Below are positions 1-6,471 of a stretch of DNA of 10,449 nt, piece by piece. A program made the translations under genes and the position numbers. The notes beneath the pieces are model-generated. The model was not told where the DNA came from. It did not search any database and saw only the letters and a program-made list of their open reading frames with translations. Position 1 is the stretch's first letter, and each line of letters opens with the position of its first letter. The DNA is from Verrucomicrobia bacterium UBA3214 (lineage in GTDB: Bacteria > Verrucomicrobiota > Kiritimatiellia > RFP12 > UBA1067), in the NCBI GenBank assembly GCA_002363575.1, contig DEWI01000060.1, forward strand, positions 1 to 10,449, written 5' to 3'.

Positions 1-113
1 TCACGGACTACGGCAAGATTCTGCCTGCTCGCATCACCGGCATCACGTCGGCGCAGCAGCGCCAGATCCGCCAGGGTGTGAAGCGCGCCCGCAACATGGG
101 CCTGATGGCCTGA
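1..113 (+). CDS. rpsR: Small ribosomal subunit protein bS18, 3' end only
   Basis: This is the last 36 codons plus stop of bS18; the start lies upstream of the window and the reading frame begins with the codon at base 3. The visible tail reads TDYGKILPARITG, then QQRQIRQGVKRARNMGL, which matches the conserved bS18 C-terminus (GKI-P-RITG, then a basic helix with Q-R and K-RAR). bS18 binds bS6 on the platform of the 30S subunit. The stop codon is 15 nt before the rplI start, the usual rpsR-rplI order, so the two are very likely one transcript, probably with rpsF upstream. The protein ends in GLMA, without the longer ALLPY-like tail found in many species. Confidence 0.93.
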   Translation, partial: TDYGKILPARITGITSAQQRQIRQGVKRARNMGLMA

Positions 114-128
114 GAAAGGAGAAGCGTC

Positions 129-602
129 ATGGCTAATCATGTCGAAGTCCTTTTGATGGACACCGTGAAGAAGCTCGGCAAGTCCGGCCAGATCGTCAAG
201 GTCGCGCCCGGCTACGCGCGCAACTATCTCTTCAGCCAGGGCCTCGCCGCGCCTGTCACGGAGGCGGCGCGCCGCAAGCTCAAGAAGATCGAAGCGGAGC
301 GCGCGGCGAAGGCGGCCGAGGACAAGAAGGCGGCGCTCGAGACGGCGCGCAAGCTCCAGGATCTCGAGATCACCGTCAGCGTCCACACGACGGACGGCAA
401 GAAGCTCTACGGCTCCGTCGGCGCGACGGACATCCTGGCGGCGATCGAAGCAAACCGCGGCATCAAGCTTACGCGTTCGCAGATCGACCTCGCGGACAAT
501 CTGCGCGAGATTGGCGAGTATCAGGCGAATATCGACCTCGGACAGGGCGTCATCGTCAAGTTCAAGGTGACGATCCTCGACGAAGACGCGCCGGCCGCCT
601 AA
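129..602 (+). CDS. rplI: Large ribosomal subunit protein bL9
   Basis: The product is 157 aa, slightly longer than the roughly 149 aa of Escherichia coli. bL9 binds 23S rRNA near the base of the L1 stalk and helps hold reading frame. The N-terminal RNA-binding domain (residues about 4-50) carries the family signature: VEVLLMDTV, then GKSGQIVKVAPGYARNYL, then GLAAPVT. A Lys/Glu/Ala-rich stretch (about 50-77) is the long connecting helix. The C-terminal domain (about 78-150) includes LYGSVGATDI and a final beta strand VIVKFKVTILDED. The ATG at 129 is supported by an AAAGGAG Shine-Dalgarno at about 115-121 and by starting exactly at the conserved N-terminus. It is the last gene of the ribosomal unit, since a terminator-like repeat follows within 25 nt. 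Confidence 0.97.
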   Translation: MANHVEVLLMDTVKKLGKSGQIVKVAPGYARNYLFSQGLAAPVTEAARRKLKKIEAERAAKAAEDKKAALETARKLQDLEITVSVHTTDGKKLYGSVGATDILAAIEANRGIKLTRSQIDLADNLREIGEYQANIDLGQGVIVKFKVTILDEDAPAA

Positions 603-626
603 CGGATCTCCGGCTTGCAAAGCGTC

Positions 627-715
627 AAAGAAAAACAACCCCGGCGGCATGCGCGCCTTGGCGGACACGCCAAGTGGACACAAGGCCGCTTCCGCCTCGC
701 GGGTTGTTTTTCTTT
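627..715 (+). terminator. Long terminator-like inverted repeat after rplI
   Basis: AAAGAAAAACAACCC (627-641) and GGGTTGTTTTTCTTT (701-715) are exact reverse complements. The stem continues inward with GGCGG (643-647) pairing with CCGCC (692-696). The apex contains a second perfect hairpin, CTTGGCG (657-663)-GACA-CGCCAAG (668-674). The A-rich left arm and T-rich right arm are what a bidirectional intrinsic terminator would show, but the total span is much longer than usual. It begins 24 nt after the rplI stop, so I read it as the end of the rpsR-rplI transcript. Confidence 0.7.
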
Positions 716-730
716 CATTCGCAAGCCGAA

Positions 731-746
731 CGCGCCGATTGGCGCG
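731..746. repeat. Perfect 6-bp hairpin just before the fusion gene ATG
   Basis: CGCGCC (731-736), loop GATT, GGCGCG (741-746) form a perfect stem-loop ending 3 nt before the ATG at 750. It occupies the place where a ribosome binding site would be expected, and no Shine-Dalgarno is visible there. It may affect translation of the exporter-acyltransferase gene, but short GC-rich dyads also arise by chance in DNA of this composition. Confidence 0.4.
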
Positions 747-749
747 ATA

Positions 750-3644
750 ATGCTCGCCGCCGCCGCTTTAGCGGCGGCGGCCGTGTTTTTGGCGCATCGC
801 CGCGGCGTCGAGACGGGGCTGTACGAGATTGTCGGCGGCAATGCCGGGCTGATAGGCGCGCTTGCGGAAAAAACGTCGGCGTCCATCCGCGTCTTGTGTC
901 TCGATGACGAACGCGCTGCGCAATGCCGCGCCATCTACCCGGCGCTCGAAGAAGGCCTCGCCGGCGGCGTCGATGAAGCGCTGGATTTCTTCGCGGCGCA
1001 TCGCGGAGTGCTTCTCGCCGAAAAGACGCGCGGAATGCTTGCCCGCGGAGAAGACGCGAAAGTGCGGCGAAGCATCGCCAGGCGAGATTGCTTTGGAATC
1101 GGACTTTTCCCGAAGAAGCTCGATCCCTGCTATTTTCTCAGCGACTATGTGACGTCGCTGAAAGCTCTCCTCCCGGCGAAACTCGAAAGCGGCGCGACGC
1201 TTCTCTCCGCGCCGGTTGCGCCCGGCGAGCCTTCATGCCGCAGCGCACTGGAAAAACTCGCAAGTCTGGCAGCACGCGACGACGGCATTTTCATCGGCGG
1301 AGCGCCCTTCCATACTCTCCTCGCGACGGCGAAATCCACACGCGAAATCAATATCCTCGCTACTGCATCGCTTTTCGTCATTCTCGCGATCGGCCTTGCG
1401 CTATTCCGTTCAGCGCGCTTCATCCCGCCTACGCTGCTGGTGCTTTGCGCGGGTTTTGCGGCAGGAGCGTTTGCCGTCTTCGCCATCTTCCCTCGTCCGC
1501 ATGTCCTTACATTCCTTTTCGGAACTTCGCTGGTCGGCCTCGGCGTCGATTATTGCTACCATGCATTGACGCCGCACTCCGCCGAAAACGTGAAGCGCCT
1601 CCGCGGGGATCTGGCGAAAGCGTTCGCGACGACTGCTCTTGCATTCGTTCCTCCCGCCTTCGCGCCTGTCGCAATCTTGTACCAGATGGCGGCGTTCACA
1701 ATCGCCGGCCTCGCGATGGTATTCTGCGCGGCGTTTGTTCTTTGCCGCAAGACTCCGCCGAGCGGGAAACTTCGTCTCGAGCAAGATTCAAGCTTCCGCC
1801 CGCCGGAACGCCCCGCGAGTCTAGCGGCAATCGCAGGTGCGCTCGCCATATGCGCCCTCGCGTCCGCCGGGATATTCCGCCTGGAGGAGACAACGGAGCC
1901 ATCGGCATTTTACACGCCGCCGCAGCTGCTGGCGCGCGGCGAGCAGCGCCTCGCCGAGACGCTCGGCGCGGAATCAGGCTTCATCGTCTCGCAGGGCGCG
2001 ACGCTCGATGAAGCGCTGGAAAACGAAGAGCGCTCCGGCATTCGCGGCATTTCCATGATCTTGCCAAGCGCAAAACGCCAACGGGAAAACGCCCGGCTTC
2101 TCGCTGCTTTCGAAGGCGATGCCGCTGCGCCTGCCTCGCCGGTCACGCTGGACGCCTTGCCGCGGCCGCTGCGCACTCTTGCGGATGCCGCGATATTCAC
2201 GCTGCCCGCGCGCGCTTCCTCCGGCGGGCGGCACAGCCGCGTCTGCATCCTCGCGCCTGCCACAGGCGCGCCCGAAGAAGCCGGGCGAAACATACTGCGG
2301 CCCAAAGAAGCGCTGGACGCTCTCTTCGCGCGGCTCTCGGCGGAGACGAAACGCCTTGCCGCCGTTTCCCTCGCAATCATGGCGCTGGCGCTGATCGCGA
2401 TATTCAGGCGGCGCGTAATCGAATATGCCCTGCCTCTCGCGATGGCGATAGCGGCGTCTTGCGGCGTCTTGGGCTGGCTTGGCGAGAAGCTGGTGTTCTT
2501 TCATTTTCTCGCGCTTTTCGCCACTGCCGGAATCGGGATTGACTATGTCATATTCCATCGCAGAAGCGCTTCGCCTGAGTCGCGGCGAATCGTGCTTGCT
2601 TCATTCCTCACATCGCTCGCCGGTTTCGGCGCGCTCGCGTTCACGTCATTTGCGCCGACGCGCGCGCTCGGGCTCGCGCTGGCGCTCGGACTCGCCTTCG
2701 CATACGCATTCTCGCTGGCGCTCGCGCCGCGCCGCGACAGCGCCGCGGGAGCTTCGTCCGACTGGGCGAGCCAGAAGGAACAATCGGCGGGCAGGTTGCG
2801 CATCCTCGCAATTTGGTGGATATACAGACTGATAGGAAAGAATGCCGCAAAAGCCTTTTTCGTTTTGCCCTTCCTCTTCATCTACCCATTCTGCCGCGAA
2901 GCGCGCGCCGCGCTTCGCCGGTTCTACGGCGTTCTCTGTTCTTTCACAGGCTCTCCGCCTCCGCCGCCGGGCCGCATATTCATGCAGATGCTCGCTTTCG
3001 CTTGGTCTGCCATCGACAAGACGGATGCATGCACCCTTTGCAAAAATCCTCCGTCTTTCACCTTCTCCGGAGATACTGGCTGGATGGATGGCAAGGCATT
3101 CCTCGTCTCCACGCATGTCGGCTGCATCGAAGTCTTGCCTGCCTTGAGAGTCCAGCTCGCGCGCGCGGGCAAAACCGCGCTCCCGCGCGTACACGCCTTC
3201 CAGCAGATGGGACACGACGCGGTCTTCACGGAGATTTTCTCCCGGCGGCTCTCGAACGACGGCTTCACCCTTCACGCTGTCGAAGACATCGGCGTGGAGA
3301 CGGCGGCGGCGATGCATGATGAAATATCCTCCGGCGCGCTCGTCCTCATGGCAGGCGACAGAACCGGCGCGGCACATTCGCGGCGGCGCCCCCTCGTGCG
3401 GCGCTTCCTCGGGCGGGATTGCGCGTGGCCGACCGGCGTATTCAGGTTTGCCGCGCTGATGTATTGCCCGGTTTACGCGATTGCCGCCATCCGCAAAGGA
3501 TTCGATGCATATGAAGTCGCGGCTTCCCGCCTCGGCGACGATCTCGCCGGCGATTATGTCGCGTTCCTCGAAAAGCTGACTCTCGCGCACCCTGGACAAT
3601 GGTTCCAGTTCTACGACTTCTTCAACGACCGGCCGAACCAATAG
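750..3644 (+). CDS. MMPL/RND-type exporter fused to a lipid A-type acyltransferase
   Basis: This is a 964-aa membrane protein if started at ATG 750. Residues 1-about 680 are an MMPL-family exporter (the type grouped as COG4258): an N-terminal membrane helix, a large periplasmic loop (about 20-200), a helix bundle with GLGVDY (263-268), a second periplasmic loop, and a second bundle with AGIGIDY (593-599). These two Asp motifs are the matching helix-4/10 signatures of RND/MMPL half-repeats. Residues about 684-964 are a lysophospholipid/LpxL-type acyltransferase: HVGCIE (H789-x4-E794), AGDRT (868-872) and WPTGVFRFA. In aryl polyene and flexirubin clusters such an exporter and acyltransferase are usually separate genes, so one chain could couple acylation at the inner face of the membrane to export of the lipid. 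The substrate is unknown. The start is uncertain: no Shine-Dalgarno is seen, and RKPNAPIGAI just upstream looks like the first part of the same helix. The only earlier ATG/GTG/TTG is TTG 615, inside the terminator-like repeat; ATT 717 is a rarer option. Confidence 0.85.
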   Translation: MLAAAALAAAAVFLAHRRGVETGLYEIVGGNAGLIGALAEKTSASIRVLCLDDERAAQCRAIYPALEEGLAGGVDEALDFFAAHRGVLLAEKTRGMLARGEDAKVRRSIARRDCFGIGLFPKKLDPCYFLSDYVTSLKALLPAKLESGATLLSAPVAPGEPSCRSALEKLASLAARDDGIFIGGAPFHTLLATAKSTREINILATASLFVILAIGLALFRSARFIPPTLLVLCAGFAAGAFAVFAIFPRPHVLTFLFGTSLVGLGVDYCYHALTPHSAENVKRLRGDLAKAFATTALAFVPPAFAPVAILYQMAAFTIAGLAMVFCAAFVLCRKTPPSGKLRLEQDSSFRPPERPASLAAIAGALAICALASAGIFRLEETTEPSAFYTPPQLLARGEQRLAETLGAESGFIVSQGATLDEALENEERSGIRGISMILPSAKRQRENARLLAAFEGDAAAPASPVTLDALPRPLRTLADAAIFTLPARASSGGRHSRVCILAPATGAPEEAGRNILRPKEALDALFARLSAETKRLAAVSLAIMALALIAIFRRRVIEYALPLAMAIAASCGVLGWLGEKLVFFHFLALFATAGIGIDYVIFHRRSASPESRRIVLASFLTSLAGFGALAFTSFAPTRALGLALALGLAFAYAFSLALAPRRDSAAGASSDWASQKEQSAGRLRILAIWWIYRLIGKNAAKAFFVLPFLFIYPFCREARAALRRFYGVLCSFTGSPPPPPGRIFMQMLAFAWSAIDKTDACTLCKNPPSFTFSGDTGWMDGKAFLVSTHVGCIEVLPALRVQLARAGKTALPRVHAFQQMGHDAVFTEIFSRRLSNDGFTLHAVEDIGVETAAAMHDEISSGALVLMAGDRTGAAHSRRRPLVRRFLGRDCAWPTGVFRFAALMYCPVYAIAAIRKGFDAYEVAASRLGDDLAGDYVAFLEKLTLAHPGQWFQFYDFFNDRPNQ
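756..790 (+). other. GC hairpin plus T-run inside the fusion gene's first codons
   Basis: GCCGCCGCCGC (756-766), loop TTTA, GCGGCGGCGGC (771-781) is a perfect 11-bp stem-loop, followed by CGTG and five T residues (786-790). In shape it resembles an intrinsic terminator. It lies in codons 3-14 of the gene starting at 750 and encodes AAAALAAAA. The Ala codons are GCC-type on the left and GCG on the right, which makes the arms complementary. It may be an attenuator, a start-region RNA structure, or simply the result of coding two Ala runs. Confidence 0.45.
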
Positions 3645-3694
3645 TCAATATAGACGGCTTTATGCGGACGGCGGCGAAAATTTCAGCCTCCCTA

Positions 3695-3723
3695 TTGAAA
3701 AAGGGATGAGAATATAGTATCAT
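3695..3723 (+). promoter_or_regulatory. Sigma-70-like promoter for the potD-like gene
   Basis: TTGAAA (3695-3700) and TATCAT (3718-3723) are separated by 17 bp, in an AT-rich patch that stands out from the surrounding GC-rich DNA. The expected transcript would begin near 3730, leaving about 35 nt of leader before the ATG at 3764. The Shine-Dalgarno AGAAAGGG (3748-3754) is in that leader, about 9 nt before the start. The preceding gap (3645-3694) shows no clear terminator. Confidence 0.55.
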
Positions 3724-3763
3724 ATCCCCGGCAAATGTAATATAAAGAGAAAGGGCCATATAG

Positions 3764-4849
3764 ATGATCACTAGGCTATTGCGCGCGTGTACGCTCCTTT
3801 CGGCGACCGTACTGCTCCTTCCGGGCTGCGATAGAACGCCATGCCTGCGCGTTTACACCTGGCTCGATTATATTTCCCCGGATGTCGTGGAGCGCTTCGA
3901 GCGCGAGAACGGCTGCAAAGTCGTCATCGACACATTCGACTCCAACGAAACGATGTACGCACACCTGAAAGCCGGCGAGCCGAATTACGATCTCGTCATG
4001 CCCAGCTCGTACATCGTCGAGCTGCTGGCGAAAGAAGAGATGATAATCCCTCTCGACCACTCGAAGATTCCCGATATCATGCGCAACTTCGATCCGATGT
4101 TCGCGCCGATGATTCTCGATTCATCGTTCACGTACAGCGCGCCGTACGCCGTGACGTTCACCGGTTTCTGCTACTCGAAGACTCACTTGCCGGTAAATAC
4201 CGATATCAATACATGGGCCGTGCTGTCGGATCCGCGCTTCGATGGCAAGATCACCCTCCTCGACGACATACGCGAAGTAATAGGCGCTGGCCTTATGAGT
4301 CTCGGCTACAGCATCAACTCCGTCAATCCTGCGGAAATCGAAGCCGCCGTCCAGCGCGTTCTGGAGTGGAAGCGCATGGCGAGGAAATTCGACTCCGAAT
4401 CATACAAAAACGAAGTCCCGTCCGGCGCGACATGGATAGCGCAAGCCTACTCCACCGATTCCACGCAAGTCATCCTCGGAGACCAGAAATCGGAAATGGC
4501 TCCGCGCGGCGACATCGGCTTCGCCCTTCCCCGCGAAGGCTTCTCCATCGCTTTCGACGAGATGGTCATACCCGCCAATGCATGCAATCCCGACCTCGCA
4601 TACAAATTCATGAACTTCCTCTACTCGGCGGATGTAGCGAAAGCCAATATGGAATACATAGTCGGACCGTGCCCGGTGAAACCCGGTATCGACGCGCTGG
4701 ATCCATCCTTCAGGTCTGCCATTCTCATCGACAAGGATGTGCTTTCGGCAGGCCAGGTCATACGCGCGATCGACTCGATACCCGGCGCGCTGGAACTCTA
4801 CAACAAAGCCTGGGATCGCATATTGACCGCCGGCGCCTGGCGCCAGTAA
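3764..4849 (+). CDS. PotD-like polyamine-binding ABC transporter lipoprotein
   Basis: This 361-aa protein is a periplasmic binding protein of the PotD/PotF family (spermidine/putrescine uptake). The N-terminus is a lipoprotein signal with lipobox LPGC, so Cys22 should be lipidated. Family hallmarks are VYTWLDYISPDVVERF, SNETMYAHLK, YDLVMPSSYIV (PSSY at 80-83), LLDDIREV (D168, E171) and VIPANA near 270. From memory of E. coli PotD, D168/E171 and D265 line up with polyamine-contacting acidic residues. The segment equivalent to PotD FWMDS reads SIAFDE here, so an aromatic ligand-stacking Trp appears replaced by Ala. Amine specificity may therefore differ from classical PotD. No permease or ATPase genes (potA, potB, potC) lie in the window, so the transporter partners must be upstream of the ribosomal genes or elsewhere. 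It has its own promoter and is followed after 6 nt by the amidase gene. Confidence 0.9.
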   Translation: MITRLLRACTLLSATVLLLPGCDRTPCLRVYTWLDYISPDVVERFERENGCKVVIDTFDSNETMYAHLKAGEPNYDLVMPSSYIVELLAKEEMIIPLDHSKIPDIMRNFDPMFAPMILDSSFTYSAPYAVTFTGFCYSKTHLPVNTDINTWAVLSDPRFDGKITLLDDIREVIGAGLMSLGYSINSVNPAEIEAAVQRVLEWKRMARKFDSESYKNEVPSGATWIAQAYSTDSTQVILGDQKSEMAPRGDIGFALPREGFSIAFDEMVIPANACNPDLAYKFMNFLYSADVAKANMEYIVGPCPVKPGIDALDPSFRSAILIDKDVLSAGQVIRAIDSIPGALELYNKAWDRILTAGAWRQ

Positions 4850-4855
4850 TGCATC

Positions 4856-5896
4856 GTGGCGAATGAGCAAATGCGACGGGCGGCAAGGACGTACCGGAAA
4901 TGCGAAAGCGCGTTCTCTGCCGCGCTCGCATTCGCCATGCTGGCGGCATTTCCGTGCTTCGCCCTCGATATCTCCGACAGCTACCGCAGTCCGCGAAACC
5001 CCGAGCGCGCCGTCAGGCGCACTACCGAGCTGATCGTCCTGCACACGACGGAAGCGGCTGCGAAAGGTTCGCTGCGCAAGCTTTCCGATCGCGGCGAATG
5101 CCACTTCTGCATAACCGAAGACGGTTCCATATACCGTATAATAGACCGCGACCGCGAGGCGTTCCACGCAGGCCGCTCGATGTGGAACGGCAAGGAGGAT
5201 GTCGATAAATTCTCTATCGGCATTGAATGCGTGGGCTACCATGACAAGGCAATGAGCCTGGAGCAGTTGCACGCGATCCGCGATCTCGTCAAAGAACTCA
5301 AGGCGATGTATCGTCTCGGCGACGATAAAGTCGTGGCGCATTCGCACGTCGCATACGGCGCACCGAACAAGTGGCACAAGAAAAAGCACCGCGGGCGCAA
5401 GCAATGCGGCATGCTTTTCGCGATGCCATCGGTTCGCCGCGTGCTGGAGCTTTCCGCGCGCCCGCCGCGCGATCCCGACGTCAGGGCAAAGCGCCTCATC
5501 GTCGGCGACAAATATCTAGAGAAGGTTTTGTACGGCTCGACCGATACGATGCGCGCGCAGTATCGCAACGCCGCAGGCGCGGCGAACGCCGCCAAGAAGC
5601 AGGCAGCCTCGAAACCTCCCGCGCAGACGGCCGCCAGCAAAAAAGATCCCGCGCAAAATAAGCCGGCGAAAAAGAGCACGGCGTCGGCAAAGCGCGTGCC
5701 GGGGTCGATCGCCGAATTGAAGAAGCGCGGCTACACTCTCCGAGGGACGGTCTCGCCTTTCAACACCGCTTCGCGAATCGCAAAAGGCAGATGGAACAGT
5801 CCGGATACTTTCTACACCATCCGGAATAAAATAATACCAGGCGACTTGATCAACCCGGCCAAAATCGAAAAAGGCATGGGCATCTGGATGAAATGA
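4856..5896 (+). CDS. Exported N-acetylmuramoyl-L-alanine amidase (Amidase_2 fold)
   Basis: The product (346 aa from GTG 4856, or 341 aa from ATG 4871) should cleave the bond between N-acetylmuramic acid and L-Ala in peptidoglycan. A basic, then hydrophobic, signal peptide ends near FPCFA-LD (residue about 36). The catalytic domain (about 55-200) shows ELIVLHTTE (H63), HFCITEDGSIYRI, FSIGIECVGY, VVAHSHVAYG (H162, H164) and RKQCG (C184). H63, one of the second His residues and C184 are the expected zinc ligands; Cys as third ligand is the T7 lysozyme/PGRP type rather than the Asp of AmpD. An Ala/Lys-rich linker (about 245-280) leads to a C-terminal module ending in TFYTIRNKIIPGDL and IEKGMGIWM, which resembles a degenerate LysM cell-wall-binding motif. 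Neither start has a good Shine-Dalgarno; the 6-nt gap after the potD-like gene suggests translational coupling. It may act in wall recycling, division or autolysis. Confidence 0.88.
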   Translation: MANEQMRRAARTYRKCESAFSAALAFAMLAAFPCFALDISDSYRSPRNPERAVRRTTELIVLHTTEAAAKGSLRKLSDRGECHFCITEDGSIYRIIDRDREAFHAGRSMWNGKEDVDKFSIGIECVGYHDKAMSLEQLHAIRDLVKELKAMYRLGDDKVVAHSHVAYGAPNKWHKKKHRGRKQCGMLFAMPSVRRVLELSARPPRDPDVRAKRLIVGDKYLEKVLYGSTDTMRAQYRNAAGAANAAKKQAASKPPAQTAASKKDPAQNKPAKKSTASAKRVPGSIAELKKRGYTLRGTVSPFNTASRIAKGRWNSPDTFYTIRNKIIPGDLINPAKIEKGMGIWMK

Positions 5897-6063
5897 TTCC
5901 ACCCTTTCGCGAACAGGCCGGCATCATCAAGAGCAGAGCGCGGCGCGGCGGTTCGCGCACCGCACCGCGCAGAAGTCAAAAATTGCACAGGCGCACCCCG
6001 GGCAAGCGGCGCGGCGGGAAATCAAACCTTCCGCATAGCGCATGGCGCGGAGATTGACGCCGC
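5897..6063. other. Intergenic region between the convergent amidase and lipoprotein genes
   Basis: No gene is visible here. GCGCGGCGCGGCG (5938-5950) and its near-complement at 5958-5970 form a 13-position stem with two C-A mismatches, which could end rightward transcription from the amidase, but no T-run follows. Reading leftward, a weak dyad at 5984-5995 is followed by five T residues on the minus strand (5978-5982 on the plus strand), a possible weak terminator for the leftward lipoprotein gene. Confidence 0.3.
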
Positions 6064-6300
6064 TCAGCGCTTCGGGGGCGGCGGCGGGACTCTATTCGCG
6101 CTCCTCGGTGCGGGCGCCGCATGATGGCGTGGAGGCGGCGGCAATGGCTTCTTCGCCGAATGATGCGCCGGATGCGCGTGCGCGCGCTCTACATGGTGCG
6201 GCTTGTCGTGGTGGTGATGTTTTCCGCCGTGGGAATGGCAGCCACCTGCTGCAACAGCGATAGCGGCTATGCACGCCGCCGCGAATATTCTTGTTTTCAT
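6064..6300 (-). CDS. Small His- and Pro-rich lipoprotein
   Basis: This is a 78-aa protein on the minus strand. MKTRIFAAACIAAIAVAAGGC is a short basic-then-hydrophobic signal ending in a Cys (C21) that would be the lipidated residue; the -3 to -1 residues (AGG) are an acceptable but weak lipobox. The mature part is about 58 residues with 14 His and 14 Pro: HSHGGKHHHHDKPHH near the start, further HAH and HH pairs, then PPPP and PPPPP runs and a basic end. Such His clusters bind Ni, Zn, Cu or Co in many small proteins; metal binding or buffering at the membrane is an inference. The gene is well supported: AAGGA sits 6 nt before the ATG and a near-consensus promoter lies about 105 nt upstream. 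It is divergent from rhaT and convergent with the amidase. I do not recognise a named family. Confidence 0.75.
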   Translation of the reverse strand: MKTRIFAAACIAAIAVAAGGCHSHGGKHHHHDKPHHVERAHAHPAHHSAKKPLPPPPRHHAAPAPRSANRVPPPPPKR

Positions 6301-6404
6301 GATTGTTCCTTATTGTCCGTCCGCCTTGCGATATGCCGCCGGACTTCCGCCGCAACACACGGTGCTCGGAAATCGACGGCCGCACTTCCCGGCGAACGCG
6401 CGGC

Positions 6405-6434
6405 ATTATAGCATATTCACTGCACGCGGCGCAA
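6405..6434 (-). promoter_or_regulatory. Extended -10 promoter for the His-rich lipoprotein
   Basis: On the minus strand the sequence ATGCTATAAT gives a perfect TATAAT (plus-strand 6405-6410) preceded by TGC, an extended -10. TTGCGC (plus-strand 6429-6434) is a fair -35 at an 18-bp spacing. Transcription would start near 6398, leaving a leader of roughly 100 nt before the ATG at 6300, which is long enough for post-transcriptional control. Confidence 0.6.
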
Positions 6435-6471
6435 CAAGGCGCCTTTGCCCGTCATATTGTTTCGTTGCATG

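Noticed and set aside
615..749. TTG at 615 as the start of the exporter-acyltransferase gene
   Set aside because: It lies 13 nt after rplI and would place the long terminator-like repeat inside the coding region; the added 45 residues are basic and low in conserved features. Kept only as a remote alternative.
1088..2011. A 307-codon open frame on the plus strand, out of phase with the fusion gene
   Set aside because: The peptide is Arg-rich and typical of a shifted frame, while the overlapping frame carries the conserved GLGVDY motif and membrane helices.
2646..3641. A 331-codon open frame on the minus strand opposite the acyltransferase half of the fusion gene
   Set aside because: It is antisense to a gene with clear MMPL and acyltransferase motifs, its peptide is rich in Arg/Glu/Ala/Gly with no recognisable domain, and long antisense frames are expected in GC-rich coding DNA.
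4400..5404. A 334-codon open frame on the minus strand across the potD-like and amidase genes
   Set aside because: It spans two well-supported sense genes and shows no family motifs.
6042..6263. A 73-codon plus-strand frame opposite the His-rich lipoprotein
   Set aside because: No ribosome binding site or promoter and no motif; the minus-strand frame has a signal sequence, Shine-Dalgarno and promoter.
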